Below, in pieces: positions 39,097 through 49,136 of a stretch of DNA of 64,000 bases. The translations under genes were made by a program, and so were the position numbers. Source of the DNA: Chitinophagaceae bacterium (lineage in GTDB: Bacteria > Bacteroidota > Bacteroidia > Chitinophagales > Chitinophagaceae). A model generated the notes under the pieces. It saw only the letters and a program-made list of their open reading frames with translations. It did not search any database and had not been told where the DNA came from. Each line of letters begins with the position of its first letter. Position 1 is the first letter of the stretch. The stretch is from contig JADKJC010000001.1 of NCBI GenBank assembly GCA_016722465.1, positions 1 through 64,000 on the forward strand, given 5' to 3'.

Positions 39097-40707
39097 GTGA
39101 AAAAAACACTCTATTGTTTTATTACCCTTTTTTGTGCCCAACCATTGCTGGCACAACCCCAATACAAGGATACGCTTGGAGAACTGAAGCAGCAAAAAGA
39201 GAATGTGATCAAAGCAGAAACGATTATCAAAATTGAAAACCTTGGCACCCTTATCAATACAGAATTACCTGAACTGAGGCCCACCATTTCCGCTGATGGG
39301 AACCTGCTTTTCTTTATTTGCCAGAACCATCCTGAAAACACGAAATACCAGGAAGTACCCAATTCACAGGATATCTGGTTCAGCGAAAAAGACAGCAGCG
39401 GCAAATGGAGCACAGCGGTTCATTTGGGTTACCCCCTCAACACTTATTATTACAATGCCGTTTTCTGGATATCTCCTGATAACAACCGTATATTACTCCG
39501 AAATGCTTTTGTAAATGGTGATTACTCGGGCAATGGAGTGAGCATGAGTTACCTGAAAGAAGATGGTTACTGGAGCAAGCCCGATATGCTCTACATAAAG
39601 AATTATCCCAGGTATGACCGGGGCAGGCAGAATGGCGCCGTGATGGCCAACAATGCACAGACCTTATTGTTTTACATGACGGAAGAAAAAGAAGGGTTGA
39701 ACAATGACCTGTATGTAAGTTTTTTATTGCCGGATGATACCTGGACAGAACCGAAAAGTCTTGGAAAAAAGATCAACCTTAAAAATTACAATGAAACAAC
39801 GCCATACCTGGCACCCGATGGCGTAACGCTTTATTTCAGCAGCAACCGCCCGGGCGGTATCGGGCACAATGATATCTGGATGACAAAACGGTTGGATGAG
39901 AGCTGGCAAAAATGGAGTGAGCCGGTGAATCTTGGGGAACCCATCAACACACCGGATATGGATTGCTTTTTTACCATGGATGCCGGTGGCGAATATGCTT
40001 ACATGAGTACAGAAAAAGACTCGTATGGAGAAAGCGATATAGTGAGAATAAAATTACTGGAGAGAGAAAAGCCAGATCCGGTAATGCTGGTGAGCGGCAA
40101 TGTGTACAACAAAAAAACAAACCAGCCGCTCAGCGCTTCGTTATTGTATGAAACATTACCGGACGGGAACCTTGCAGGCAATGGCAGCTCCAACCCAACT
40201 GATGGTGCATTTAAAATTGTATTGCCTTATGATAAAAATTACCTGATCAGGGCCAATGCAGATCACTTCTTTGCACAATCAGAAAATTTAAATCTTGATT
40301 CGTTGAGAAGACTGGGTTACAAAGAAATTCATAAAGACTTATACCTGGTGCCCATTGAAGTGGGTGCTGTTGTCCGCCTGAACAATGTATATTTTGATTT
40401 TGACAAATGGAACCTCCGTTCCGAATCATTTGTAGAACTTGACAGGGTGGTAAAAATGCTGGCGGAAAATCCGGCGATAGAAATTGAAATGAGTGCCCAT
40501 ACTGACAGCCGTGGTTCTGATGAATACAACTTTAGGCTGAGTGATAACAGGGCAAGGTCGGTGATGGAATACATTATTTCAAAAGGCATCGCAGCAAGCC
40601 GTATCCGGTCACAAGGGTATGGTGAAACAAAACCTGTGGTACCGAATGACACCGATGAGAACAGGCAACTGAACAGGAGGGTTGAGTTCACAATACTGAA
40701 AAATTAA
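39097..40707 (+). CDS. OmpA-family protein with PD40 beta-propeller repeats
   Basis: I choose the GTG at 39097, which gives a clean signal peptide (MKKTLYCFITLFCAQPLLAQ) and 536 residues; the ATG at 38956 adds a non-signal extension. Residues about 60-330 carry PD40-type repeats (LRPTISADGNLLFF, NETTPYLAPDGVTLYFSSN with RPGGIGHNDIW, DMDCFFTMDAGGEYAY). A carboxypeptidase-regulatory-like segment follows (SGNVYNKKTNQPLSASLLY). The C-terminus is an OmpA domain: FDFDKWNLRSES, IEMSAHTDSRG, NRRVEF. It is anchored to peptidoglycan from the outer membrane or periplasm. This architecture is common in Bacteroidota, including the PorE/OmpA relatives. Confidence 0.85.
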   Translation: MKKTLYCFITLFCAQPLLAQPQYKDTLGELKQQKENVIKAETIIKIENLGTLINTELPELRPTISADGNLLFFICQNHPENTKYQEVPNSQDIWFSEKDSSGKWSTAVHLGYPLNTYYYNAVFWISPDNNRILLRNAFVNGDYSGNGVSMSYLKEDGYWSKPDMLYIKNYPRYDRGRQNGAVMANNAQTLLFYMTEEKEGLNNDLYVSFLLPDDTWTEPKSLGKKINLKNYNETTPYLAPDGVTLYFSSNRPGGIGHNDIWMTKRLDESWQKWSEPVNLGEPINTPDMDCFFTMDAGGEYAYMSTEKDSYGESDIVRIKLLEREKPDPVMLVSGNVYNKKTNQPLSASLLYETLPDGNLAGNGSSNPTDGAFKIVLPYDKNYLIRANADHFFAQSENLNLDSLRRLGYKEIHKDLYLVPIEVGAVVRLNNVYFDFDKWNLRSESFVELDRVVKMLAENPAIEIEMSAHTDSRGSDEYNFRLSDNRARSVMEYIISKGIAASRIRSQGYGETKPVVPNDTDENRQLNRRVEFTILKN

Positions 40708-40727
40708 ATTATCAACAAGCAATAGTT

Positions 40728-40759
40728 AAAATCACCATGCATTGTATGGTGATTTTTTG
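40728..40759 (+). terminator. Rho-independent terminator
   Basis: Stem ATCACCAT/ATGGTGAT with a 7-nt loop is followed by T5, right after the OmpA-family gene. Confidence 0.85.
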
Positions 40760-40879
40760 TGTATACCCGCCTGTAAAGTTTGTCGCACCCACCCTTACTG
40801 TTGTCGTATTTATACCTTCCACTTTACCGGCAGTTACCGTATGTTTGTCTGTCAAATTCTCAACAAAAAAAAATTACTC

Positions 40880-41335
40880 ATGCAAAAGATCACTCCTTTC
40901 TTATGGTTTGACGGGAAAGCCGAAGAAGCTGCACAATTCTATACTTCTATTTTTAAAAATTCACGGATCACCAGCACCATGCCTGGCCCTGGTGGTAAAG
41001 CGATGGGAGTAAACTTTGTACTGGACGGCCAGGAATTCATTGCACTCAACGGCGGCCCAATGTTTAAATTTACAGAAGCCATCTCTTTATTCATTAGTTG
41101 CGAAACACAGGAAGAAATAGATTACATGTGGAATAATCTTTCCAGTGATGGCGGCGAAGAAAGCATGTGTGGCTGGTTAAAAGATAAATACGGTTTGTCG
41201 TGGCAGGTAGTTCCCCCTGTTTTAAGCGAATTATTTTCCGACAAAGACAGGGCAAAGGCAGACAGGGCAATGCAGGCCATGCTGAAGATGAAGAAAATTG
41301 ATATTGCAAAATTGAAGGCTGCTGCTGAACAGTAA
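40880..41335 (+). CDS. VOC/PhnB-like protein (3-demethylubiquinone-methyltransferase-like fold)
   Basis: ATG 40880 begins [20 protein letters not shown], the standard start of PhnB-like glyoxalase-fold proteins; an upstream ATG at 40742 would add unrelated residues over a terminator. At 151 residues it matches the family, with [22 protein letters not shown], and [16 protein letters not shown] as further signatures. The annotation 3-demethylubiquinone 3-methyltransferase often given to this family is misleading: it has no methyltransferase domain. The biochemical function is unknown. Confidence 0.85.
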   Translation: MQKITPFLWFDGKAEEAAQFYTSIFKNSRITSTMPGPGGKAMGVNFVLDGQEFIALNGGPMFKFTEAISLFISCETQEEIDYMWNNLSSDGGEESMCGWLKDKYGLSWQVVPPVLSELFSDKDRAKADRAMQAMLKMKKIDIAKLKAAAEQ

Positions 41336-41795
41336 AGCGCAGGCTTTTTATAAATGGCATGAAGCAGTAAGATAAAATTTCTGCAAAGAGAACAGCATCC
41401 CGACAGTGAACAATGCGTTTGCAGTGATTATTACTATTTAAAAAATGCAGCCACTATTACAGTTACCCAGTTGTAAAATTCAACAGGGTACTTCGATAAG
41501 AGCCCACAGCAATATTATTTAACTCTTCACCAATTGAAGCAAAACGCCTTTTTGATATCTTTATACGCCCATTTCTAACAGCATTTCACATCCCTGTTAT
41601 CTTTTCACCACATTTTTCCTTATTTAAGAAATTGGCTAAAAGCCTTTGTGAAGCTTAGTTACAAAGTTTCATCCTTGAATATAAACGGCTAACCATTTAT
41701 TAAACGTCTGATTAATAACGGTATTTATTTAATTTCGCTTTTCAATTCCTGAAAAGCTATTCTCACTTTACCTTTAGTGCACTATTTAAAATTGT
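41336..41795. other. Intergenic region upstream of the RND operon
   Basis: About 460 bases, AT-rich, with no credible gene. A TACCTTTA element near 41770, one mismatch from TAnnTTTG, may be the efflux operon promoter. No clear operator or repeat was identified. Confidence 0.4.
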
Positions 41796-43130
41796 ATGGG
41801 ACAACTGTTTAATAAGAATATCTCCGTTTTATTTTCAATACTGGCAAGTATCACCCCTGCTTTATTATTCTCACAAAGCAGTAACGACAGTTTGCTGCCG
41901 CAGGCAACCATCCGGCATGTGGTGGCGTATGCCATCAAACACCAGCCGGCAATTGAACAATCGCTGATAGATGAAAGCATTACCAGTAATACCATCCATT
42001 CAAAGCTGGCCGACTGGTTTCCGCAGGTAAATTTCAATTACAACCTGCAACACAATTTCCAGGTACAAACCAGTATCATTGGCGGTAACCCGGTAAAGTT
42101 GGGTGTTGAAAATACTTCTTCGGGTCAGTTCACTGCATCGCAGTATTTGTTCAACAGGGATGCGTTGCTGGCATTTCGGTCCAAAAGCGATGTGCTTACA
42201 CAAGTGAAACAAACAACCGAAAGCCGCAAAATTGATTTGGCGGTATCTGTTTCCAAAGCTTATTATGATATCATTGCCACCACACAACAGATCAGGGTAG
42301 CAGACCAGAATATCAACCGGCTGGAGAAAAGTCTTAACAACGCATTTCAGCAATATAAAGCCGGACTGGTAGATAAAACAGATTACAAAAGGGCCACGAT
42401 TGCATTGAACAATACCAAAGCGCTGAAACAATCCAGCGAAGTATTGCTGAAAGCAAAAACAGAATACCTTAAGTACCTGATGGGCTACCCTGTTACCGGT
42501 GAATTGAACCTGGTTTATGACAGCCTTGCGATGGAAAAAGAAATCAACCTCGATACGGCACTAACTGCCAGCTTTAATAACCGCATAGAATACCGCATAC
42601 TGGAAACGCAGCGAAAATTACAGGAAACCAACGTGAAATACAATAAGTGGGCCTTCCTGCCGAATGTTTCGATGAACGGTGCTTACAACTTAAATTATCT
42701 GAACAACAATTTTGGGAAGTTATACAGCAACAATTTACCCAACTCCTTTGCAGCGCTCACTTTCACCTTCCCTGTTTTCCAGGGAGGAAAAAGAAAATAT
42801 AATATTTCCACCGCAGAGTTGCAGTTAAAAAGAACCATCTTAGATATTGTATCATTAAAAAATAATGTAAGCTCACAATACGCCAGTGCATTGGCAAACT
42901 ATAAAAGCAATTTGGCAAACTACAATGCGCTGAAAGAAAATGTAAGCCTGGCACAGGAAGTATATGATGTGATCAATATGCAGTACAGATCGGGAGTTAA
43001 AACTTACATAGAAGTGATCACTGCAGAAACAGACCTGCGTACATCACAGATAAATTATTACAACGCACTATACCTGTTACTGGCAAGCAAAATAGATGTA
43101 CAGAAAGCGCTTGGCCAGGTAGTATATTAA
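41796..43130 (+). CDS. TolC-family outer-membrane efflux protein
   Basis: A 444-residue protein with signal peptide (to about residue 27). Two outer-membrane efflux (OEP) repeats follow: helical hairpin segments such as VKQTTESRKIDLAVSVSKAY and RGATIALNNTKALKQ-like sequence, and beta segments near DWFPQVNFNYNLQ and FAALTFTFPVF. It would form the trimeric exit duct of the RND pump encoded by the next two genes, with which it is co-directional at 31 and 176 bases spacing. Confidence 0.88.
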   Translation: MGQLFNKNISVLFSILASITPALLFSQSSNDSLLPQATIRHVVAYAIKHQPAIEQSLIDESITSNTIHSKLADWFPQVNFNYNLQHNFQVQTSIIGGNPVKLGVENTSSGQFTASQYLFNRDALLAFRSKSDVLTQVKQTTESRKIDLAVSVSKAYYDIIATTQQIRVADQNINRLEKSLNNAFQQYKAGLVDKTDYKRATIALNNTKALKQSSEVLLKAKTEYLKYLMGYPVTGELNLVYDSLAMEKEINLDTALTASFNNRIEYRILETQRKLQETNVKYNKWAFLPNVSMNGAYNLNYLNNNFGKLYSNNLPNSFAALTFTFPVFQGGKRKYNISTAELQLKRTILDIVSLKNNVSSQYASALANYKSNLANYNALKENVSLAQEVYDVINMQYRSGVKTYIEVITAETDLRTSQINYYNALYLLLASKIDVQKALGQVVY

Positions 43131-43160
43131 AACCAAATTGATAAAAATTAACCAGCTAAT

Positions 43161-44288
43161 ATGTTCAGTTTTTCATTTAAAGAATATTCAGTAATTGGTT
43201 CCATTGTCATTTTGTGTTCCTGTGGGGGAGATGTTACACAGCAACCCCAGGGGCCACCACCGGCAGTACCGGTAACCATTACGGAGGTACAAACCACCGA
43301 TGCGGCTTACTATGATGAATACCCCGGAACACTCACTGCATTGAACCAGGTGGAGCTCAGGGCACAGGTAAGCGGCTACATTACCGGCATGTATTTCCAG
43401 GATGGGCAGAAAGTAAGCAAGGGCCAAAAATTGTATTCGATAGATGCACAGGTATACAATGCCAATTACCAGCAGTCAGTTGCCAACCTGCAGGTGCAGG
43501 AAACCAATATGATGAAGGCACAAAAAGATGCAGACCGCTATCATGAACTGGACAAGCATGATGCCATTGCCAAACAGCAGGTAGATTATGCAGATGCTTC
43601 GCTTGAAGCTGCTAAAAAACAGGTGAATGCCGCAAAGGCAAATGTAAACAGCATCCGTGCCAATGTAAGTTTTGCCAGCATCTATGCACCTTTCAGCGGA
43701 ACGATCGGCATATCAAATGTAAAGACAGGCACCGCTGTGGTGGCAGGGCAAACCATATTAAATACCGTATCAACCGACAATCCTATTGCAGTTGATTTTG
43801 CCGTTGACCAGAAAGAAGTGTACCGTTTTATGCAACTGCAGCAACAAGGCAATCATGCAAAAGATTCTACTTTCAGCATTGCTTTTGGTACTGACGTGTA
43901 CCCATACCCCGGCAGCATCAGTTTGATTGACCGGGCGGTAGATGCACAAACAGGTACTATTAAAACAAGGCTGGTTTTTCCCAACAACAAGAATATGCTG
44001 AAGCCGGGCATGAACACTTCTGTCAGGGTAAAGAATAATAATTCGGCCAAATCAATTGTAATTCCTTACAAGGCTGTGACCGAGCAACTGGGTGAATTTT
44101 TTGTGTATGTACTGGGCGACAGCAGCAAGGTAACACAACGCAAAGTTTTACTGGGTAAACAGATCGGTGGGAATATCATTGTAAAAGACGGGCTGAAAGA
44201 AGCTGATAAGATTGTAGTGGAAGGTGTGCAGAAATTGAGGGAAGGATCGGTTGTAACAACTGCTACGCCCAAAGCACCGGCTAAGTAA
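43161..44288 (+). CDS. RND efflux periplasmic adaptor (membrane fusion lipoprotein)
   Basis: A 375-residue adaptor with lipobox VILCSC (Cys21), placing it as an inner-membrane-anchored lipoprotein. It has the AcrA/MexA order: barrel strand YPGTLTALNQVELRAQVSGYI, lipoyl half GQKVSKGQKLYSID, alpha-helical hairpin (about 95-165), second lipoyl half IYAPFSGTIGISNVKTGTAV, beta-barrel and membrane-proximal domain (QRKVLLGKQIGGNIIV). It links the TolC-like and RND proteins on either side. Confidence 0.9.
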   Translation: MFSFSFKEYSVIGSIVILCSCGGDVTQQPQGPPPAVPVTITEVQTTDAAYYDEYPGTLTALNQVELRAQVSGYITGMYFQDGQKVSKGQKLYSIDAQVYNANYQQSVANLQVQETNMMKAQKDADRYHELDKHDAIAKQQVDYADASLEAAKKQVNAAKANVNSIRANVSFASIYAPFSGTIGISNVKTGTAVVAGQTILNTVSTDNPIAVDFAVDQKEVYRFMQLQQQGNHAKDSTFSIAFGTDVYPYPGSISLIDRAVDAQTGTIKTRLVFPNNKNMLKPGMNTSVRVKNNNSAKSIVIPYKAVTEQLGEFFVYVLGDSSKVTQRKVLLGKQIGGNIIVKDGLKEADKIVVEGVQKLREGSVVTTATPKAPAK

Positions 44289-44375
44289 GAACGTTTCCCG
44301 TTGCTTGTTTCTCGTTGATGCATTTATTAACATGATGTAAAACTGATTAATAAAGTTTTGACAGCACAAGCGAGC

Positions 44376-44389
44376 CCCGCCAAGGCGGG
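44376..44389. repeat. GC-rich palindrome
   Basis: CCCGCC-AA-GGCGGG lies in an otherwise AT-rich gap between adaptor and permease genes. It may be a stray repeat copy or a weak attenuator that tunes permease expression. Confidence 0.5.
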
Positions 44390-44463
44390 AACGATGCTCA
44401 ATATTCGCACTAAAGCCGGCAACAAAATCCGGCAATTATAATCTCAACAGAACAATAAAATAA

Positions 44464-47400
44464 ATGATAGCAGATACTTTTATAAAACGGCCGGTTACCG
44501 CCATTGTAATTTCTATTGTGCTGGTACTGGTGGGCATCATTGCCATTACCACACTGCCCGTGGCGCAATACCCGGACATTACGCCGCCAACCGTAACAGT
44601 GGCAGGCAATTTTACCGGTGCCGATGCTGAAACAGTGGAACAAACCACCACCACTGCTATGGAAACGCAAATCAACGGTACCCCCGGGATGAGTTACATG
44701 AGCAGCAACAGCACCAGCAGCGGCCAGAGCAGCATCAACGTTACCTTTGATGTAGGCACCGATGTGAACATTGCCGCACTGGATGTGCAGAACCGGGTGA
44801 GTGTGGCACAGCCGGCTTTACCCGATGCAGTAAAACGGCTCGGCATTACCGTTAGAAAGCGCAATCCCAGTATCATGGTGGCATTGGCTTTTTATTCTCC
44901 CGATGGAACACATGATGCTACTTTCCTGGGCAACTATGTAAATATTTATGTGAAGGATGCATTGCAGCGGGTGAAAGGCGTGGGTGATATTGTGAGCCGT
45001 GCAGATGATTTCGGGATGCGTATCTGGCTGAACCCTGAAAAACTGGCCGTATTGAAATTAACACCTGCTGATATTACCAGGGCATTGACAGAACAAAACC
45101 TGCAGGTGGCGGCAGGAACCGTAGGTGGCAATCCGCAGCCTGCTGTACAAAGTTTTGAATACAGTGTGCTCACCAACAGCCGCATCAATTCAAAGGAACA
45201 GTTTGAGGATATTATTGTAAGAAGTATTTCCGGCACTGGCAATACTGTTTATTTAAAAGATGTTGCAAGAGTGGAACTGGGCAAATTTGATTATGGCAGC
45301 AATGCATTTGTAAATGGCAAGCCTGCAGCATTTGTACTGGTATACCAGGCACCGGGTGCCAATGCGATGGACACTTATGAAGGATTGACAAAGGCGTTGG
45401 TGGAATTAAAAAAATCATTCCCGAAAGATGTAGATTATTCCATTCCACTGGAAACCGTTTCCGTTGTAAAAGTATCCATCAAAGAAGTGCTGCACACATT
45501 GGTTGAAGCTTTATTGCTGGTGGTGCTGGTAGTGTTTTTGTTTTTACAGAACTGGAGAGCAACCTTAATTCCCGTGCTGGCTATCCCGGTATCACTGATT
45601 GGCACTTTCATCTTTTTCATCCCATTTGGTTTTACCATCAATACATTAACGCTGTTTGCCTTTGTGCTGGCCATTGGTATTGTAGTGGATGATGCCATCG
45701 TAGTAGTGGAAGCCGTGCAGCACAATATTGATCATGAAAACATGTCGCCGAAAGATGCCACCAAAAAAGCAATGCAGGATATTTCCGGCCCGGTGATTGC
45801 CATCGCATTGATCCTGGCAGCGGTATTTGTTCCGGTAGGTTTTATACCCGGCATTGTGGGCAGGTTGTACCAGCAGTTTGCCATTACCATTGCCGTGTCG
45901 GTGATCATCTCTGCATTTGTTGCATTGTCATTAACTCCGGCATTGTGCTCGCTTTTACTGAAACATGCCAAGGGCGAAAATGAAAAGAAGAACTGGCTGG
46001 AAAAATTCTTTGATGGCTTTAACAGACGATTCAATAATTTATCACACTCCTATACAAGAGGCGTTGCCAAATGGATCAAAGGCACACCGTATGTGCTGGT
46101 GATGATGGCATGTTTGTTTGTAGGGTTGTTCTTCCTCTTTAAAAATAAACCATCTGGTTTTATACCAACAGAAGATGAAGGCCGGTTATTTGTTACGTAT
46201 GAATTACCCGAAGCCACTTCCACTACCAGGAGTGTAACAATGCTCAGGAATATTATGGGCAGGATTCAAAAGATCCCTGAAGTAAGAGTGGTGGGTGGAT
46301 TGGCGGGGTTGAACATCATCAGTTTTTCCAACAAATCAAATGTAGGTACGTTGTTTGTGAACCTGAAACCATGGGACGACAGGGAAGGCAAGGAACATCA
46401 TGTGCAGGCTGTAATAGCACAGATACAAAAAATAACAGGTGACATCAAAGAAGCCAGGGTGCTGGCCATCTCTCCTCCTGCTATTCCCGGCCTAGGGCAA
46501 ACTGCAGGTTTTACTTTTGAATTAAAACAAACCACCAGCACAGATAATATCCAGCAGTTTGAAGCGGTGGCCCGTAATTTTTTAGGAGAAGTAAATAAGC
46601 GAAAAGAAATCGCCATGGCCTTTACTTTCTTTAGTTCAAAAACACCTTCTTACAAAGTAAATGTGGACAGGGACAAGGCAAAACAACTGGGTGTTTCATT
46701 AACCGATGTGTACAGTACCATGTCAACCTTGCTGGGCAGCAGCTATGTCAATGATTTCAATCTCTATGGCCGCAACTTCCGTGTGATGGCACAGGCCGAC
46801 AGCAATTACCGGTCATCGCTGGATAAGCTGGAAAAATTTTATGTAAGAAATGATGCCGGTAATATGATCCCGTTGAGTTCACTCATTACTACATCAGTAA
46901 CAGAAGCGCCCTCATTGATATCGCACTTTAATGTAAACAGGAATATTGAGATCAATGGTTCTCCTAAACCCGGCTTCAGCAGTGGCCAGGCCATTGACGC
47001 ATTGAAAGAAGTAGCTAAAACTTTACCGGCAGGTTACAGTTATGAGTTTGCCGGCATGAGTGCAGAAGAAATAAAAGCCGGTAACAGCACTGCCATCATA
47101 TTTTCTATCTCACTCATATTTGTATTCCTGTTTTTAGCAGCCTTGTACGAAAGCTGGAGCATTCCTTTCTCAGTGTTGTTTGCAGTGCCCATCGGTGCCT
47201 TTGGTTCTATCCTCACCTTAACATTCTTACCCAACCTTACCAACAATGTATATGCACAAATTGGCCTGATCACACTGATTGGCCTGGCAGCAAAAAATGC
47301 CATCCTGATTGTGGAGTTTGCAAAAGAACGGGTGGACAAAGGCCTGGATGTAATCAACGCAACATTACAGGCAGTGCAGTTGCGCTTACGGCCTATTGTA

Positions 47401-47658
47401 ATGACCTCGCTGGCATTTATACTCGGAGTACTACCATTGGCCTTTGCAAGCGGCGCTGCTGCAGAAAGCCGTAAAACAATTGGCTGGACCGTGTTTGGAG
47501 GAATGCTTTCCGCCACTACGCTGGCGATATTTGTTGTACCGGTATTGTTTGTACTGATCACCAAAATATCGTATGGAAGAAGATTAAAACGCCTGGAAAA
47601 GAAAATGCAGGAAGAATCAGATACGGATAAATCAATTATCGACAACAGGCTTAGTTAG
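44464..47658 (+). CDS. RND (HAE1/AcrB-type) multidrug efflux permease
   Basis: A 1064-residue inner-membrane proton-drug antiporter. The start FIKRPVTAIVISIVLVLVG and VAQYPDITPPTVTV, the first-half TM region with GIVVDDAIVVVEAV (Asp pair of TM4 as proton relay), FIPTEDEG at the second-half start and GLAAKNAILIVEFAKE of TM10-11 (relay Lys) are all classic HAE1/AcrB signatures. It is full length and unbroken. With the TolC-like and adaptor genes it makes a complete tripartite pump. No local regulator gene accompanies it. Confidence 0.93.
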   Translation: MIADTFIKRPVTAIVISIVLVLVGIIAITTLPVAQYPDITPPTVTVAGNFTGADAETVEQTTTTAMETQINGTPGMSYMSSNSTSSGQSSINVTFDVGTDVNIAALDVQNRVSVAQPALPDAVKRLGITVRKRNPSIMVALAFYSPDGTHDATFLGNYVNIYVKDALQRVKGVGDIVSRADDFGMRIWLNPEKLAVLKLTPADITRALTEQNLQVAAGTVGGNPQPAVQSFEYSVLTNSRINSKEQFEDIIVRSISGTGNTVYLKDVARVELGKFDYGSNAFVNGKPAAFVLVYQAPGANAMDTYEGLTKALVELKKSFPKDVDYSIPLETVSVVKVSIKEVLHTLVEALLLVVLVVFLFLQNWRATLIPVLAIPVSLIGTFIFFIPFGFTINTLTLFAFVLAIGIVVDDAIVVVEAVQHNIDHENMSPKDATKKAMQDISGPVIAIALILAAVFVPVGFIPGIVGRLYQQFAITIAVSVIISAFVALSLTPALCSLLLKHAKGENEKKNWLEKFFDGFNRRFNNLSHSYTRGVAKWIKGTPYVLVMMACLFVGLFFLFKNKPSGFIPTEDEGRLFVTYELPEATSTTRSVTMLRNIMGRIQKIPEVRVVGGLAGLNIISFSNKSNVGTLFVNLKPWDDREGKEHHVQAVIAQIQKITGDIKEARVLAISPPAIPGLGQTAGFTFELKQTTSTDNIQQFEAVARNFLGEVNKRKEIAMAFTFFSSKTPSYKVNVDRDKAKQLGVSLTDVYSTMSTLLGSSYVNDFNLYGRNFRVMAQADSNYRSSLDKLEKFYVRNDAGNMIPLSSLITTSVTEAPSLISHFNVNRNIEINGSPKPGFSSGQAIDALKEVAKTLPAGYSYEFAGMSAEEIKAGNSTAIIFSISLIFVFLFLAALYESWSIPFSVLFAVPIGAFGSILTLTFLPNLTNNVYAQIGLITLIGLAAKNAILIVEFAKERVDKGLDVINATLQAVQLRLRPIVMTSLAFILGVLPLAFASGAAAESRKTIGWTVFGGMLSATTLAIFVVPVLFVLITKISYGRRLKRLEKKMQEESDTDKSIIDNRLS

Positions 47659-47682
47659 CAATTCTAACGATAAAATAAACAG

Positions 47683-47711
47683 CGGCTGTTACCTGGTAGC
47701 AGCCGTTTTTT
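47683..47711 (+). terminator. Terminator after RND operon
   Basis: Stem CGGCTG..ACC / GGT..CAGCCG is followed by T6. It overlaps the end of the convergent serine-hydrolase gene by two bases. Confidence 0.8.
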
Positions 47712-48987
47712 ATTGAACAGTTAAACTTCCTGCAATCCTGAATTTTTTATTCGACACAACAAACAGGCTGCTGCTGGTTGGAATTGTTTGAGCAACATTC
47801 AAAACACATTCGCCATTTGCAAAAGGATAAATAACGATCTGGTCGCCGGCTGGTAATACCGCTGGTGGTATGGCATTGTTACTCCAGTTGGAAGCACTAT
47901 TCCAGTTGCCAATACCGGTGAAGGTATAAGTTATATTGGGTGTGCTGTTGCACATAACATAATTCAATCTTTCCCAGATGCTGTTACACAATAAAAACGG
48001 GACTTCTCCCTGGTCTGCCTCCCCCATTCTCACAACCACCAACCCTTTAGAGGGAACGATGCTGATGATCTGTCCGTTTTTACCAATGGCTGCATACATA
48101 TCCACGGGTGCTGCAGGTGCATAAGAACCCGGGATCACAAGTTGTGAGGTGGGTACCATATAAGATCCTTTTCCATTGAGCCACCATAAATAACCATAGC
48201 CATAGTTCAATGCCTGGGATGTATTGAGCATATCATGAATATAAGTTGTATCATGCAGCAACGTATCATTTCCCCAGGCGCAGTTATTTTGTATCAAGAG
48301 GCCAAACCTTGCCATGCTCCTGGGTTTGCTGTAAAATACATTGTCGTAACCTACGGTGAGCCATGCGCCGCTGATACCCGTCCTGTTCTTCAATGCCGTT
48401 TGTGTGTAGCTGTTGATTGACTGCCCGGTTGCGTTTGTCAACACTTTTTCAAGCAAGGTATAGGGGGCATTGTGATAGGCCCATCTTGTACCGGCTGGAG
48501 CTAAATAATTTAAGCAGGTATCAAGTATGCAGTGATTGTCCGGCACGCCATCATCCAGCCCTGTCGTCATGCTGAGCTGGTTGCGGATGCTGATATTATT
48601 CTCCTGTGCCGTGGTGCAGTTCGTCCAGCCAATACCCAGGTATTTTGAAGAAGTATCTTTGATAGACAGGTAACCATCCTCCTGGGCCTTGCCAACTAAA
48701 AATGAAGTGATTGTTTTTCCGGCAGATGCCCAGTACCAGACACTGTCTCGTGTAAAGCTGTCAAAATATTTTTCCAGTACAATTTTGCCATCCTTTAATA
48801 CTATGAATGCCTTAGAGTTTTGTTGATCCAAAAAAGTATAGAGCGAATCGACCCTGTTGGCACACCAGCCCAAAGAAGCAGGAGATAAGGTGTCCCAGTT
48901 ATTTCCAAGCAGCGGAGGAAAGTATAAAGACTGTGCATTGGTTTCTGTTACTATAAAGAGAAGGAAAATTATCAGCAGTCTTTTCAT
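47710..48987 (-). CDS. Secreted serine hydrolase (beta-lactamase/esterase fold) with C-terminal beta module
   Basis: A 425-residue protein with signal peptide (1-19, TNAQ). The catalytic domain has SAGK (S88, K91) as the SxxK nucleophile and WAYHNAPY giving the YxN motif; a late GEADQGEVPF stands where class-C enzymes end. After about residue 350 comes a segment with FTGIGNWNSASNWSNN and PAGDQIVI, typical of short beta modules at the C-terminus of Bacteroidota exoproteins. It ends in RIAGSLTVQ without a T9SS tail. Likely a periplasmic or secreted esterase or DD-peptidase-like enzyme. Substrate unknown. Confidence 0.8.
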   Translation of the reverse strand: MKRLLIIFLLFIVTETNAQSLYFPPLLGNNWDTLSPASLGWCANRVDSLYTFLDQQNSKAFIVLKDGKIVLEKYFDSFTRDSVWYWASAGKTITSFLVGKAQEDGYLSIKDTSSKYLGIGWTNCTTAQENNISIRNQLSMTTGLDDGVPDNHCILDTCLNYLAPAGTRWAYHNAPYTLLEKVLTNATGQSINSYTQTALKNRTGISGAWLTVGYDNVFYSKPRSMARFGLLIQNNCAWGNDTLLHDTTYIHDMLNTSQALNYGYGYLWWLNGKGSYMVPTSQLVIPGSYAPAAPVDMYAAIGKNGQIISIVPSKGLVVVRMGEADQGEVPFLLCNSIWERLNYVMCNSTPNITYTFTGIGNWNSASNWSNNAIPPAVLPAGDQIVIYPFANGECVLNVAQTIPTSSSLFVVSNKKFRIAGSLTVQ

Positions 48988-49054
48988 TTGGTATAAAGTT
49001 AGTTTAGCGGTTTAGACGATAGAATTGCAAATGGTTTAATTTATTCAACAATTG

Positions 49055-49136
49055 AACCACCAAGACACGAGGATCACAAAGTAACACAAAGTAAAAAACG
49101 CCTCATTTTTCATTGTGCCTTAGTGGCTTTGTGGTT
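49055..49136. repeat. Imperfect inverted repeat (AACCAC-AAG type), overlaps bioA stop
   Basis: The left arm (49055-49081, AACCACCAAGACACG...) and the reverse complement of the right arm (49111-49136, AACCACAAAGCCACT...) align over 26 bases with few mismatches. The same kind of AACCACnAAGnCAC element is scattered between genes in many bacteria. The right arm encodes the last residues and stop of bioA. Confidence 0.65.

Noticed and set aside
44464..47658. Several minus-strand ORFs of 60-200 codons over the RND permease
   Set aside because: Antisense shadows of a well-conserved gene; none has recognisable features.
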